A stretch of 64,000 nucleotides of DNA from Thalassia testudinum (GCA_037157565.1 JAZHRO010000012.1:60131501-60195500), one strand, 5' to 3'. Shown: positions 1 to 12,206, numbered from the stretch's first letter. Translations and numbers: made by a program. Notes: generated from the letters alone by a model not told the origin.

Positions 1-483
1 GAGGTGATCTACTCTCATCGCCTGATTCAACAAGAAAAGGTAGCTCACCTAGAGTCGGTATCCTCTCATACTTTCGAGATGAGTCCTATACTTGTTGATA
101 TAGAGACCACCGTTCATGCTTCTCAGGGAAATTATGATATATGACAGTAGCTCAAGAGTACATCAAATGAAGATTTTGAGCCTGAGCATGATGTTGCCAT
201 AGATGAACCTGAGCCTGAGTTTGCTGAGATGGATGATTTTTTGAATGATAGTTTTGATATGCCTAGTGCTGTATGAAAGGGTACTTAATCATGTATTATG
301 CATCCGATCTTTAAGTACATGTCAATGGAAAGTTTGTTTCCTCAGTATAAGAGTTTTATCATCGCTTTGTCAGCCATATGTATACCTGCTACCCATTAAT
401 AAGTGCAACTTGATCCAAAGTGGCAAAAGGACATGGAGGATGAGATGCCTGCACTTTCTCACAATACTTAGAGTCTTGTAGAG

Positions 484-1800
484 CCTCCTTTAGATGTAGA
501 TGTAGTTGGATGTAAGTGGGTCCTCACTATGAAGTATCATCCAAATGGCTTAAAGCCTGTCATGTTGCTAACTGATACACTCAAACATATGGAGTGGATT
601 GCTTTGATACTCTCTCATGTAGCATGCCTTCCTACAGACTATAGTGCGCATACTCATCTCTATAGCTAATCATCGGGATTGGCTATTATATCTGCTCGAT
701 GTGAAAAATGCGTTCATTTATGGTGATCTCCAAGTAAAAGTGTCAATGCAGCAATCCTTAGGGTTTGAGGGTAAGGGGGAGTGTACTAAAGTTTGCAAAC
801 TGCATAATTAAATATATGGTCTTAAGTAAACTTTGTGGGCTTTGTTTTAGAAGCTATCCGAGGTCATTGAACAGGTGGGATTTAGGAGATCCATTATTGA
901 AAATATGGAAGACGAATATTGTCATTGTAGTGATGCTTGTTTATGTTGACGACATTATCCTGGTTGGGGATGATGCACGGGAGATTAAGGCTATGAAGGA
1001 GTTTCTTGCCAAGCACATTGTTACAAAGGACTAGGGGTTACTCTATTACTTCCTTGGGATTAAAGTAGTTAAGAATACACATGGAGTTGTTCTCTTGGAG
1101 GAAGTATGTGATGGATCTCCTTTAAGAAATTGGCATGTTCAGTGTGAAACTTGCTTCCATTTCCATGGATTCGAGTATACATTTATATGATGATGATTTA
1201 GGCCAAGTTGATGCTAGACAATTTAGCTCTGGTAGGGAAGCTGCTATATGTTACTATGACACGACCTGAAATTGCTTTTGCAATGAGCAAAGTAAGCCAG
1301 TTTATGGATAGGTCGAGGAGAGTATATTGGGATGTTGCTATGATGATTCTCAGGTATCTTAAATCCTATTTTTTTGCTTGTGATAGCTCATTGGATGTGG
1401 AAGTGTATATTGATGTTGACTATGCAGGGTACCCAAAAGACAGGAAATCCACTATTGGATTTTGTACCTTTGTTGGGGAAAATCTAGTCACATGGAGTAA
1501 GAAATAGACTGTAGTGGTTAGGTCGAGCGTAGAGTCCAAATATAGGGCTATGGCACAAACTGCAGCTGAGTTGATGTGGATTCCTTATGTGTTAGAGGAT
1601 CTTTGTATTCCATTGATTGGCCCTATGGAGATGAAGTGTGACAATAAGATGACTCTTTTCATAGCTAACAATCTAGTCTTACATGAAAGAACGAAGCATG
1701 TGGAAGTGGATTGCCACTACACTTGAGACATGATCCAGAGAGGTCTTAGTTATATGTCTCATGTGGCTGTAGCAGATCATGAAACTGATGTGTTCACCAA
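484..1800 (+). pseudogene. Copia reverse transcriptase / RNase H remnant
   Basis: Several frames together give a Copia-type polymerase. The start resembles the CKWV..KY..NG block, a degenerate VCKL...IYGLK block lies near 790-835, and LVYVDDIIL lies at 939-965. The RNase H part includes DYAGYPKDRKSTIGF near 1420-1460, SSVESKYRAMAQTAAELMW at 1520-1580, and the CDN...HERTKHVEVDCH block at 1640-1720. In-frame stops at 1032, 1505 and 1724 and frameshifts before 900 show that it is not expressed as one protein. YVDD and the RNase H CDN are still readable. Confidence 0.85.
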
Positions 1801-1867
1801 AGCACCTTTGACATATGCTGTGCCAAACTGAGCATGAACGATTTTTATATTTCAGCTTGAGGGGGAG

Positions 1868-2040
1868 TGTTGAGAGATATTTCGATGTTGTATTATTGTC
1901 TTTAGTTTTGTTTTATTTCCGGGCCTTTATGTAGTTGTCTTCCTAGCCCCTCTTCATATGTGTAAGGGTTTTCTGGCCTTTTTGAAGGGAAATAGAGTTT
2001 TCTTTCCTTGACAAAACTTAATGAGGATAATTGTTTGTCA
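1868..2040 (+). repeat. 3' LTR of the Copia element
   Basis: The LTR opens with TGTTGAGAGA directly after the purine tract TTGAGGGGGAG (1857-1867), the usual position of a Copia 3' LTR. The right edge is less sure. I place it at the CA of TTGTTTGTCA (2040), because the sequence after it is part of a separate 19-bp duplication. The matching 5' LTR and its target duplication are outside the window, so the end cannot be confirmed here. Confidence 0.6.
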
Positions 2041-2045
2041 AACTT

Positions 2046-2064
2046 CTTTTCATTTTAAAAAGAA
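2046..2064 (+). mobile_element. Ultra-short LINE-tail insertion 1 (19 bp) with 19-bp TSD
   Basis: The 19-mer ATAATTGTTTGTCAAACTT occurs at 2027-2045 and again, identically, at 2065-2083. The 19 bases between are a pyrimidine run CTTTTCATTTT followed by AAAAAGAA, very like the 3' terminus of the LINE copies in this window (CTTTC/CTTTTC then A-run, as at 27320-27340 and 62172-62190). I read it as a LINE insertion truncated to its last few bases. The duplication is seen directly. The LINE origin is inferred from the tail sequence. Confidence 0.6.
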
Positions 2065-2120
2065 ATAATTGTTTGTCAAACTTGAGTTTAAGGTGGGATT
2101 CTGACTGTCGTTATTTCTAG

Positions 2121-2294
2121 GTTTGGGCTGTGCTGAAACCCGGATTCCTTGCTTTACTTGATGATCCTTTCTCTGCAAAGCTCTTAGATATAATTATTTT
2201 TGATGTCTTACCACCTTCGGATGGAAATGGAGAGGGCAGACTTTCTCTGGCAAAGGAGTCAAAAGAGCGCAATCCTTTGCGATATGGATTCACT
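2121..2294 (+). CDS. PLDZETA: PLD zeta exon A: part of the PH domain
   Basis: This 174-nt exon (58 codons, phase 0 at both ends) encodes a peptide starting VWAVLKPGFLALLDDPF and ending NPLRYGFT. That is the middle of the pleckstrin-homology domain of plant PX-PH type phospholipase D (zeta class), which hydrolyses phosphatidylcholine and other phospholipids to phosphatidic acid. In this class the PH domain helps membrane and phosphoinositide binding. The acceptor is TTATTTCTAG (2111-2120) and the donor is GTGAGT (2295-2300). The upstream exons with the PX domain are not in the window. The next exon is 27.3 kb away and continues the same alignment without a gap. There are no stops. C2-type PLDs lack this domain, so the zeta class is well supported, but zeta1 and zeta2 cannot be told apart. 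Confidence 0.93.
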
Positions 2295-3589
2295 GTGAGT
2301 AACTGAATTATCAATTGATTTTTTTTTTCATTGTTGGCAATGAAGCATATATCCTTAATAAAAGGTTTTGACCATTTTTTGCATTTGATTATTGAAGAAA
2401 AAAGCAAACCAGAAAATGATGACGCTTTACATGGTTTGAGTCTTACTCCTGTAATCTGATAGAAAGATGGCTAGTGTCATGTATATGGGAGTTTGTACAC
2501 TATGTCAATGCTCATGTGACCTTTTTGGGATAAACATTGGATGTAACAATCCACACCAATGCCGGTGCCACGGCGCCGCCCCCCCCACCCCCTCGACACA
2601 CAGACAGCAAAGAAAAAAAAGAAAAACCCCAACCCACCCGCCAAAACTCCCTCCTTCAGATGGCAGCAATTTTGCAGGTCTTATTGTTATCTTCTTTGAA
2701 GTGCATAGTCTAGGGACCGTGAATATGTTGGCAAGAAAAGGTGTTCTATCACATTGTATTGAATTTCTGACAGTATTCAAAGTGAAAAAATTGTTGTTAC
2801 CATATAAATTATAAGTGGTCTTATGTTAAATTTGAAGTCCACTGGAAGTATACATTTATCTTTTAGTTACCCCCTTGGTTACTGCTGATTTTCCTTCTCC
2901 TAAAAAAAGGAGACCACTTATTCTTCTTTCCTACAAGTGGAATTTAGACCTAGATTACATTCGTCATTTGTGGGTTGTGTAATCAACTTTAGTCCTCAAC
3001 ATAATAAAACCCCTAAATTTGGTTGACATCTTAAATTATTGTGAGGTTTTCAATTCCATATTCTACCTTGCAACTTGGGGTCAAGAATTTAACTTCCAGG
3101 TCATTTGGATGTCTTTTTTGTGAAGATTTCTAGATCTCCTGTCAATGCTTTTATGGTTTTCTCATACATACGTATGTACATATATGTACATACATATTGC
3201 ACGCATATATAAATGCAATAATCAGCTGTTACTCCTGATCTCAGTATTCATGAATTGCATAGTAAATTCCTTGTATTCAAGATGATGGTCAGAGGGAGTA
3301 AAAATGGCATAAGGTTGATCGTTCAAACATCTGGAAAGTCAACGTTTTTTTCCTTTTCTTGGGGTGGGGTTGGTGCAGTTGGGGCAGTATGGAAGGTGGC
3401 AATGCTCGAAGGTTACTGTAAAGCGAAACAGTGCTGGGATAAAAGTGAAGGAAAAGATAGCTATTGTTTTTGTTGTTGTTGTTGGTGTTGGTGGTTTTGG
3501 TCTTTGGGTTTTAGGATGGGGGTGGATGTGGCTGGAGTATTTGAAAATATGGACATGGTGAAGTTAAAGCATGAATAATTCATAAGACA

Positions 3590-4100
3590 TGGGGAATAGG
3601 ATCTTTCTCTGTTAAGAAGGCGTATCACTTTCGTAGAGGAGATTGAAGGTGGTGATTTGCATGTGGGTTTGGATTGCTCTGTCATTTGGTGGATGAAAAT
3701 CTCCTTAAAGGTTATGTTCTTGTGGTTGCTCAGGAGTGGGAGGTTAGGCACTAGAATCAGGAGAAGGCAGTGGATCTAGGATGCAAAGACTTGCTGTGCC
3801 TTGTGTGGGACTGAGGATGAGGATATGAAACATCTCTTCATCAAGTGGGGCTTCACAACGGACTTATGGAAGCACTTGTCTATTCTGGATGTGGGGTTGA
3901 CACAATGGAGGATTTTTCGATGGCTTTCAAGGTGGCTCTAAGTATGACTCAGGTGAAAGCTGTTGGAGTCTCTGGTCCTGTTGGCTCTAGTGGAATAGGA
4001 TGGTCTTTAGGAGGGATAGTGCGTGGAATGAAAATTTGGCAAGGGAGCCTGTCCAAGCATCTGCTTTTGGCAGGATCTAATGAAGCGGAACACTGCAGTC
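3590..4100 (+). mobile_element. L1-type LINE fragment (zinc-binding tail of ORF2)
   Basis: Read in shifting frames, 3600-3890 gives the C-terminal zinc-binding domain found after the reverse transcriptase in plant L1-like elements. It has SVKKAYH, a motif like ISLKVMFLWLLRSGRLGTR, then CCALCGTEDEDMKHLF with the Cys-x2-Cys...His pattern. Stops and shifts show decay. Both the 5' truncation near 3590 and the 3' end near 4100-4137 are estimates, and I see no target duplication. Confidence 0.7.
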
Positions 4101-4559
4101 CAGAAGTCATCCTTTATATTTTTCCTAAAAAAAGTTAATAAGAGGAAACCTGACAAGATGACTGTTCTTATGAAATTTAGATCAACATATTCCTTAACGT
4201 CCTAGTTGTTGTTTGGATTTCTTGAGGAAAGACAAATGAACCTGTTTCGTTTATGCCAGTGTAGTCAACTTTTCTTCTGTCTTTTTAGAAAAGAAAAAGA
4301 TGATCACATAGGGGAGTGACCATCCTACTATATTAATAAAATCAAGGGGATGACTCTCAATCCATCTCCTTTTTTTTTTATCAGCCCATTTCTCCTAAGA
4401 AGTCAAAGGAAAATCCTAAGTAGGCCCATCACTTGGGAGTTTTAATACGCCCAAGTAGACGACAATCCACCGCAAGATCATCAATAGATACGATGCCTCC
4501 TTTTAGCAGTTTGTAGGCCCTAGCAACAGTAAAGCCTCCCTCATTCCAAACCAATTAAT

Positions 4560-4946
4560 CAACCGAACTAGGACTTGTTGGCGATGGAGAGGAAGACACT
4601 CCTCATCTTTTCTAGATGTGTGACTTCTCTACTGCTGTTTGGGAGTCTATGGGTCTTGTTGGTGTTGGGGTGACCTCTGAGGGTGGTTTCTGGAACTCTT
4701 TTAGAAGTGGGATTCAGACAAACATCACTAGTTGGGTTATTGTTGTGGATGTTCCTTGGTCTATTTGGCTTCAGCGTAATGCAGCCATTTTTGAGGGGGA
4801 GACATTTTGGGTTGAGAATGTTGTCAATGGGGCTAGAAGTTTGTTGAGCATGTGGTTGCAATTTATGTAATATTAATTTTTAGTTATTAATATATGCGGA
4901 TGGCTATCGACCTTCGGTAGTTGTTCTTTCCTTTTTTTTTTTAAAG
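4560..4946 (+). mobile_element. L1-type LINE, 5'-truncated 3' end with terminal stem-loop
   Basis: The reading frame 4616-4870 ends a LINE ORF2: WVIVVDVPWSIWLQRNAAIFEG matches the usual end of the zinc-binding region in these elements, followed by a short 3' UTR. At 4898-4926 an 11-base arm (GGATGGCTATC), a 7-base loop and an 11-base arm (GGTAGTTGTTC) form a complete stem using several G-U pairs. A pyrimidine run and a short A-run follow. It abuts a minus-strand LINE tail to tail. The 5' limit is approximate. Confidence 0.78.
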
Positions 4947-5925
4947 CAACGGGATGACAAAAAAAGATGCATCAAAGGTACACCTAGAAGCCCCTTAAAA
5001 AATTAGCTTCATAGCATACATTTTCCACAGAGGGTCTCTCCTCTTTGAAGACTACATTGTTCCATTGTAGTTGTTAAATCCATAGCATAACAAAAGGTCA
5101 AGCTCGCTCCCCCTTATTTCAAAATGCACCACCACAGAACGACCTCCAAAGATCCTCCCATGATGACGATGATGGCCACTACCCCTCGACTTCCATCCAA
5201 ACCTTCTTGGCAAATGGCAAGTAAAGAACAAGTGATCAAAATCTTTGGGGACTTCTTCAAACAAGACACAAGTAGGGTATGATTGTGATCCAATCTTTAA
5301 AGGGTCGACCTTACTCATAACCTGCTTCCTTCACAATATCCACATAAAGATCTTCACTTTTAAGGGCATTTTAAACTTCCATATCAGTTGCAATCTTCAC
5401 TCATATTCAAGTCCAGATTACCCCTTGGAGGTACAAGTAATTTATAAGCTGACTTGATTGTAAAAGGGCCATCTTGGTCATCCTCCTAGGCCTAAGCATC
5501 ATGAACTCCTCCTCGGGGTGAATGTGCCAATGTCATCCTACAACCTTAAAAGCTCTTCCAATCTTTGATCAGAAAGGTTATCCAGGAACAAAGGAGCCCA
5601 AACATTCACTTGTCCATCCCAACAACTTGCAACAAATCTTGCATGCTAAATGCAAGGGGAGAAAGTTTAGGATATAGGTCTGCCAAGGTCCCCTAACCAG
5701 TCAAGTCATCTATCCAAAAATTGAAATCCTAGCCATCTCCCAAATTAGCAAAGAAGGTGATCTCTGGGGGCATCTCAACAGCCCTTTCCAGAAAGCAGAG
5801 TCACCTCTATGTGGAGTCATCTTGTCCACCCAGTTAAGTTTCTTTCCATGACATGCTTCTATAACTTAGAAGAAAGTCTTCTTTCTCTTCCCATGATTCA
5901 CACAATCCATTTTGTCAGCACTTGG
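4947..5925 (-). mobile_element. L1-type LINE fragment, minus strand
   Basis: On the minus strand, 5052-5318 encodes CVLFEEVPKDFDHLFFTCHLPRRF, the Cys...His...Cys part of the LINE ORF2 zinc-binding tail. 5320-5925 continues the RT C-terminal and linker region in broken frames. It meets the plus-strand LINE ending at 4946 across a T-rich stretch. The right edge is set where recognisable coding similarity fades. It is a dead copy. Confidence 0.7.
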
Positions 5926-6224
5926 GGCTGTAAATGGATAATCTAGATCCAAATTTGAATATATGAAATTCTCCTTTTTGAGAGCATTATGTCTTAACAT
6001 TCTATGATTGTTATCTTACAATCAATCTGAAAGTAATTTGGATGCTTTTGTGATTTCAGAAGGTAATCTCTAGGGGTTGCATTTCCCTTTGAGTTTTTTT
6101 AAAGGGATTTGAATTCGGATTTGTTCATCCAACCCGTTTGAATATCCGATGTGCTTATCCTCATTTACATCCCAAATAGATCCTTTTTTTACCAATTGTT
6201 CCAACATATATATTTAGGAAAAGT

Positions 6225-7328
6225 ACCTGTCGAGCACTGTGCTCATAAATCCTCAAAAAAACTCATCATTGTGTTCGTTGGATGATGTTTTCCGTTGATA
6301 AAAATCATTGCATATGTCGAAAAGTGGTTTAGAAAATCACCCTTTGTATATAGAATACACTTAATCAATGATTATACTATTTTTGGAAAATATCAATGCA
6401 CATAAATGTTGAGTTGTATTACACCTTTATTCATAAATCGTATTTGGAATATAATTAATCAAATATTATATTATTGTTGGAAAGCAATCATATCACATTA
6501 ATGTTTAATCGTATTACAACTCTATACTTAATAAGGACGAATTTGTATTATAAGGTTTCGTATGTACTGCAATTTAATTTTTCACTTGTAATACAAATTC
6601 TTATATTACCATTACAATAAATAATTGTAATATATGTACATCGTGTTTATATAAGTCTATTTTCATTTGTAATACAAGTTTTTACACTTTTTTTATAGTA
6701 AATATTTTGTAATACAAGTTCATCATATGTTACAAGTCAACTTTTCACTTATATTTCCTTTTTATAATACACGATTGCAACTGTCTTTGAATTTAATCAT
6801 CTTATAATACATTATTTTGATTGTGATACATCTTTTACGACATGTATATTATTTTGTTACAAAACTCATTTCAATTGTTACAACAATCATGTACAATTGT
6901 TACAATCACATCTTTTTGATATTAGAATACATGTTTTCTTTGTTACAATCATTTTACATTTCTAACTCGTATGATACGTTGTTTGTAAGATTCCACCAGT
7001 GTGATTTCTACGTTCATTCTTTTTTCTTTTCACATGATTTTATTTTTCCATTAAAGATGTTTGTATTACAACGTAAAAGTAATTAATTCATAACCGATTT
7101 ATAGAATGTTGATTCATTGAGATATTAGTGTATCCTTTTTTTAGGAAGTTTTTTTTATTCCATTTATTAAAGTTGTATTCTTTTAACAACTTCCTTTATT
7201 TACGGTGTAATGCAAAATCACTTTTGTTAACATAGGTGATATTTATTATGATCGTGGGTTCGTCATCTAATAGATGATATGTTGTACTCATTTAATTATT
7301 TTTAAGCACTGTGCCAAGTGGATAAGGC

Positions 7329-7330
<2 letters not shown>
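6225..7330. mobile_element. Candidate AT-rich non-autonomous element with inverted 17-bp blocks
   Basis: About 1.1 kb of very AT-rich sequence is bounded by near-inverted copies of a 17-nt block (6234-6250, GCACTGTGCTCATAAAT; 7298-7314, whose complement is GCACAGTGCTTAAAAAT). The interior carries repeated TTGTAATACAA motifs (near 6586, 6669 and 6710) and many TTGTTACA-like words. There is no coding capacity. The outer termini match poorly and no convincing target duplication is visible, so the class is unknown. Confidence 0.35.

Positions 7331-7331
<1 letters not shown>

Positions 7332-7379
<48 letters not shown>
7332..7379. repeat. (AT)n microsatellite
   Basis: An uninterrupted run of about 23-24 AT units lies just outside the right end of the AT-rich candidate element. 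Confidence 0.97.
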
Positions 7380-7382
<3 letters not shown>

Positions 7383-8769
7383 TTTTCCATTAGCAGACAA
7401 AAAGCAAGATATTGGATATCTAAAGGATAAGGATCTAGATAAAAAGCGTATCTACTCTGTGTCCAATCTATTTACAGGCCTACAATAGTGATTGGGTTAT
7501 AGTCCCAAAATCTAAAACTCAATGCCTACCCTGTACCACAGGGCAGTGGACTTCTTCCAAAGAGATCATGTTTATACCCCTGGCATTGTCCTTCACCCCT
7601 TCCAAAAAAAAATCTTTACCTAGAGGCATCCACCCATTGTAACACTTGCCATGGCATGAGGAAGAGAGACATAGTGCACTCTAAGGCTGTGCTTGATGTG
7701 GGATTTTGTATGGATTTACAAGATGACGGGTTAGGATGAATAGCGGATGGTGCATGGGTTCAGTGGAGTTTATGGGAGAAGTCATCTCAGATCCCTCTTT
7801 GGAATACATCAATTCAGCTGTCATATCCAACCACTACTTGCACTTTCCAACAGAACAATAACATAAAACAACCTACTTCTCAAAAAAAAAGGAACATCAA
7901 GTATAAAATAGATAAGCTACAATCCTCGCTCTACTTAAATCAACTGCACTTTTCCATCAAATTAAACTTCATTTTTCCACAACCAAACCATACACCTTCC
8001 TATAACTTAGCACTTCCTTAAACTTATCAAGGGTTAGATGTAAACACTCATCTGAATGTGGCGTAAATCCTCCTACAAATGTACAAGTAGATCCTAGATG
8101 CATTCAAGCCATGCAATAAAAGATGAAAGCACTTAAAAAATACCTAGCCATGCGAATCTGTCAAAGAAACACATTTGTTTTGTTTTCTTCTTTGGAAAGG
8201 AAGGGCGCACAGGTTTTTGAAGTAGAATTTAGCCATTACCATAGAACACATGCATTATGGAGAGAGCTTAAGACATTACGATTGGTTGCAAAGGAATGGA
8301 ATTGACTACTTTGGGCATTTTGTTCCAACTGCAGAAGTTTGCTTGTGATGTGATATGCCTTGCCATCCACTTCAATTGGGAACCCCATCAATACTTAGTA
8401 TGTGTTCTGTAATTGTGATTGCAAATTTAAAAAAAAAGGCAAATGGAAATATTATGCTATTGTCTTCTACATATTGATGATAACACATGAAATAGCCTCT
8501 AGGGAACGTGTTCCCACAGAATAAAAAGAATAATGCAATTTACATAATACTTGTCAATGACTTTTCTTTGATTTTGTAATGGCTTATGATTATTTCATAG
8601 CAAATACTTTTTCCAAAAAATGAGAGGAGCTTTTGATCAGTTATACAATGATGAAGGATTATCAAATAAGTAATGAGTGGCTGTCTTCCTTGCAGGGTTG
8701 ATTCAGGGATTAGAGCGAAGATCTATAAGGACTCGAGTAGGAATTCCTGGGCATTGTTTTTTAAAATTC
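7380..8769. other. Intron sequence, no recognisable feature
   Basis: I see no convincing coding segment, terminal repeat or target duplication. A small frame at 8123-8305 has no recognisable domain. A-runs follow pyrimidines near 7603 and 7882 and resemble LINE tails, but there is no flanking duplication. Confidence 0.6.
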
Positions 8770-8846
8770 TCTTCCTCCACACCACCTTTAATGAAGTAAC
8801 ATTTGGGTGATTATTAAATCGATAATCACCCTTTTCCTTTTTTTTT
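8770..8846 (+). mobile_element. LINE 3'-terminal remnant with perfect stem-loop
   Basis: 8805-8831 is a textbook copy of the LINE 3' stem-loop: GGGTGATTATT, a 5-base loop, then GATAATCACCC, giving 11 pairs including one G-U. It is followed by CTTTTCC, a T-run and AAAG, as in the copy ending at 4946. Almost no coding part remains upstream. The following RTE element starts directly after it. Confidence 0.6.
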
Positions 8847-9338
8847 TTTTAAAGTGGTCTCATAAGAACATAGATCGACTAGTTTGCTTTAAGAAGAGAT
8901 CGATTATGTTGTAAAGATTGCAAGATTATTCTAGGAGAGAGTTTAATTGCTCAACATCATTTTTTGGTGTTGGATGTGCATATGAGGAAATCAAAGAGGA
9001 GAAAATTGATGTTCAAGAATATGAGTATTAAATGGTAGAATTTTAAAAAAGAGCAAGAAAGATTCAAAGAGAAGATGTAATAAGGGGCTTGGGATCTTGA
9101 TGGAAGTGTTGATGACTTGTGGGTAAATATTGCAAATTGTATTAGATAGGTGACAAAGGAGGCGTTTGATGTGCTTAAAGGAGTTCTAGGACAAAAGAAG
9201 GCTTGGTGGTGGAGTGAGGAAGTGCAGGTAAAGCTTATAGTTAAAAGAGCTTGCTTCAAAGTCTTATATCGAGATAAGATTGATAAAAACATGGAAAACT
9301 ACAGAAGGGCAAAGAAAGAAGCAGAGAAGGTAGTTAGC

Positions 9339-9369
9339 AAAGCAAAAGCAAAAGCAAAAGCAAAAGCTT
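9339..9369 (+). repeat. GCAAAA hexanucleotide repeat inside the RTE coding region
   Basis: About five tandem units of GCAAAA encode an alternating Lys-Ala run at the end of the WWW...EEV segment of the RTE element. A stop follows at 9369-9371. This is probably local slippage after the element died. Confidence 0.85.
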
Positions 9370-9799
9370 GAGAGTATTTTTACAAGAAACTTGATTATAA
9401 AGAAGGTGAAAAAGATATCTTCATGCTAGTTAAAGCAAGAGAGTAGAAAACAAAGAACTTTGCGCATATAAGGTGCACCAAGGATGGAGCAGTAAGAGTG
9501 CTTATAGTTAGTGAGGATATAAAGACAAGATGGAAAAATTATTTTCATAAGTTTTTTAATGGAAATCAGATGAATGATATCATCTTAAGGGAGTCAGCCA
9601 CTTTAGAAGATTACGTGAATTATTCCTATAGATGTTTGGAGAGTGATGGGAGAAGATGATATAACTTGGCTTACAAAATTATTTATTGCTATTTTTAGAG
9701 GTAAAAGGATGCCAGAGGAATGGGGGTAAAGTTTTGGGATATCATTAAATAAGAATAAGGGAGGTATACAAAATTATTCTGATGAGTCATATGATGAAA

Positions 9800-11126
9800 G
9801 TTTTTTTTTTTTGAGAGGGAAAAAGGAAGATCCTCAAAGATTGGTAATCATTCAGTAATTGTATTAATCATAGAAAGAAAAAGAAACGGACTTACAGGTT
9901 TTGTAGCAAAAAATCAGACAAAAAAAGTGTCTCCCTAAATATATTGTCAACCCAACAATGCTTAGCTCTAAAGATTCTTTTGTTCCTCTGCAACCAAATA
10001 CACCAGACACCAACAATAGCCTTGGTCCATCCCGCCACATCAAGATCTTAGTGATCTCGAAAAGATTCCCAGAAATTCTAGCAATCAGATGTGCAGACTT
10101 GCAGACGGTCCCAAACATCTTTTGAGAAGTCACAAGTAAAGAAAAGATGTTCCACATTTTCCTCCATCCGATTACACAAAGAGCACGTTGCATCAACATC
10201 ATCAAACCATCTCTTCAACATATCTCTAGTGACTAACCGCTCCCTCCATAGCAACCACAAAAAGATCCTAGTCTTCAACGGAAGATTACACTTCCAAATC
10301 CTCCCGAAATCAATCTGAATATTATTTACATCTGCATTTGAAAGCAATTTGTCATAGGCCTTTTTCACCGTGAATGATCCTTCCAATAGAATTTATCCCA
10401 CTCTTCAGCTATTGGTTGCACATCTGAAATCACGGCCAGAAGTTGCTGAAAATCACTAAATGTCTGCTTGGACAGCCCTGGAGGTAGCTGAAGTCTCATG
10501 ATTTCCGTTGTGCATCCCACGTATCATCCTCCGTGACATTCCTGTTATCCACAAGCTGAAACACCCTTGGAAACATCTCAAAAAACACCCCAAAATCACT
10601 CCAATTCAGTCCAAAACTTGAAAATTTTACCATCTCCCAAAACCGGTCCAAAAGCACCAACGTTGTTCAACAACACCGGCCGTATGGAATGCCAAAAAAT
10701 CGAAGTTCCCAATCTAAAACCCGCTCTATCGTTGAGATTCATTTCCATACCATAAGAATCATTAATTACCATAGTGACCATAGATGTTTCCCCAGAAAGT
10801 ATCCTTACGACCCACTTTAAAAGGAGTGACTCATTGAAGGCCTCCAAACATCGCACCCCCATACATCTTCCTTCTTAGGTGAACAGATTTCCTTCCAAGG
10901 GACCAACTAGGCAAACCTACCTACATGGTCAGGCCCCTTCCAAAAAATTCTTTTTTTGGTCATCTCCAACGGTTTGACAAACTTCTTACGAGGTTTAAAA
11001 ACATATAAGAAAAAAATCAGAATTGAAGAGAGAATCGACTTTAGCAACACAAGTCTCCCACCTCTAAAGAGCAACTTACAACTCCAAGATGACAACCTCC
11101 TTGTGACATGCTCAACGACGCAAATA
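9800..11126 (-). mobile_element. L1-type LINE, 5'-truncated, 12-bp TSD, inside the RTE element
   Basis: A perfect 12-bp duplication, CATATGATGAAA, lies at 9788-9799 and 11127-11138. Between them a minus-strand LINE starts with a T-run (its poly-A) at 9801. Minus-strand reading gives the RT C-terminus (RRLSSWSCKLLFRGGRLVLLK, 10907-11110), the linker, and the zinc-binding tail (SFTVKKAYDKLL...CSLCNRMEENVEHLFFTCDF, 10090-10380). A weak version of the terminal stem-loop lies at 9825-9853. The break in the RTE frame at exactly these points confirms the insertion. The copy is truncated within the RT. Confidence 0.92.
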
Positions 11127-12206
11127 CATATGATGAAACTTTGGGAGAGAATACTTGAAAGGTTGAAGAAAGTCTCCATAGTAATTGAAAACCTGTTTGA
11201 ATTTATGTTAAGCCACTCTACTATTGAGGTAATACACCTCCTAATGTGTATGATGGAGATCTACAGGGTCAAGAAGAAAGATTTACATATGGTATTTATT
11301 AATTTGAGAAGGCCTATGACTCTATTCCAAAAGATATCTTGTGGAGAATTTTGGAGAAGAGACATGCACTAGTTCTATATATTAGCCTTATAAAGGATCT
11401 GCACTATGGAGTTGCGACTTGTGTAAGGACTAAGGATTGATTAATGGACTAATTTGATATCAACATTGGTCTGCATCAAGGATCAACTTTAAGCCCTTAT
11501 TTCTTTACCTTAGCCATGGATGAGTTGACGAAACATATTCAAGTTAAGGTGCCATGGCGTATGCTTTATTGTATTGGTTGATAAGACAAGTGATAGAATG
11601 AACAGAAAACTTGTGCTTTGGAGAGAAGTCCTAAAAGCTAAAGGCATGTGCCTAAGTAGGATGAAGATTGAGTAAATGGAATGTAAGTTTAGTGGTAGAG
11701 GGAATAATGAAGGTATTGGAGATTTAAAGGAATTGAAAATATTATTATGGGGAATTAAAAATATTATTATGGATCTCATGAAAAAAATGATGGGAATTTG
11801 TACCTTTATATAAAGAGAGTCACTTCTAATTCAAATCTTAACCTATATGTAATAAACCAAATCTAATCATGTCCCTAAAAGTAAAAAGTGATAAACCAAA
11901 ATAGATTTTTCTAATTTCTTAATTTTATACTTTCTCTAACTGAAGGGATAGATGTAAAAATTAGAGAAAAGCACATTCTGAATAAAGATGTTTTTAAGTA
12001 TTTGGGATCTATTTTTCAACAAGGTGGTGAAATTGATGGAGATGTTAGACATAGAATTAATGCATGGTGGTTGAAATTGAGAGAAACATCTGGTGTCCTA
12101 TGTGATAAGAAGTTCCTTCGAAAAAGAAGAGTGCTATTAAGCAGCTGTAAGATGTGCCATGCTATATGATTCTAAATGTTGGGCCGTCAACTATAGGCAC
12201 GTGTAA

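Larger units (their letters stand above)
1..2040 (+). mobile_element. Ty1/Copia retrotransposon, 3' portion (left end outside window)
   Basis: This is the 3' part of a Copia element that begins upstream of the window. In order, it shows the integrase-RT linker (1-480), reverse transcriptase remnants (about 500-1120), the YVDD catalytic box (942-953), the RNase H region (1208-1800), a polypurine tract ending at 1867 and a 3' LTR from 1868. The reading frame is broken by many stops and shifts, so it is dead. It lies in the PLD intron upstream of the exon at 2121, in the same orientation as the gene. Its YVDD region resembles that of the minus-strand Copia at 12767-18368, so the two probably belong to related families. 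The domain order is seen directly. The family name rests on RT placed upstream of RNase H next to the 3' LTR. Confidence 0.9.

Noticed and set aside
2117..2407. Open frame of 96 codons on the minus strand over PLD exon A
   Set aside because: It is the antisense of a well-conserved exon and has no domain of its own.
8411..8446. A-run between two GCAAAT words, possible fifth LINE-tail micro-insertion
   Set aside because: The direct repeat is only six bases and the insert lacks the pyrimidine part of the tail, so chance is likely.
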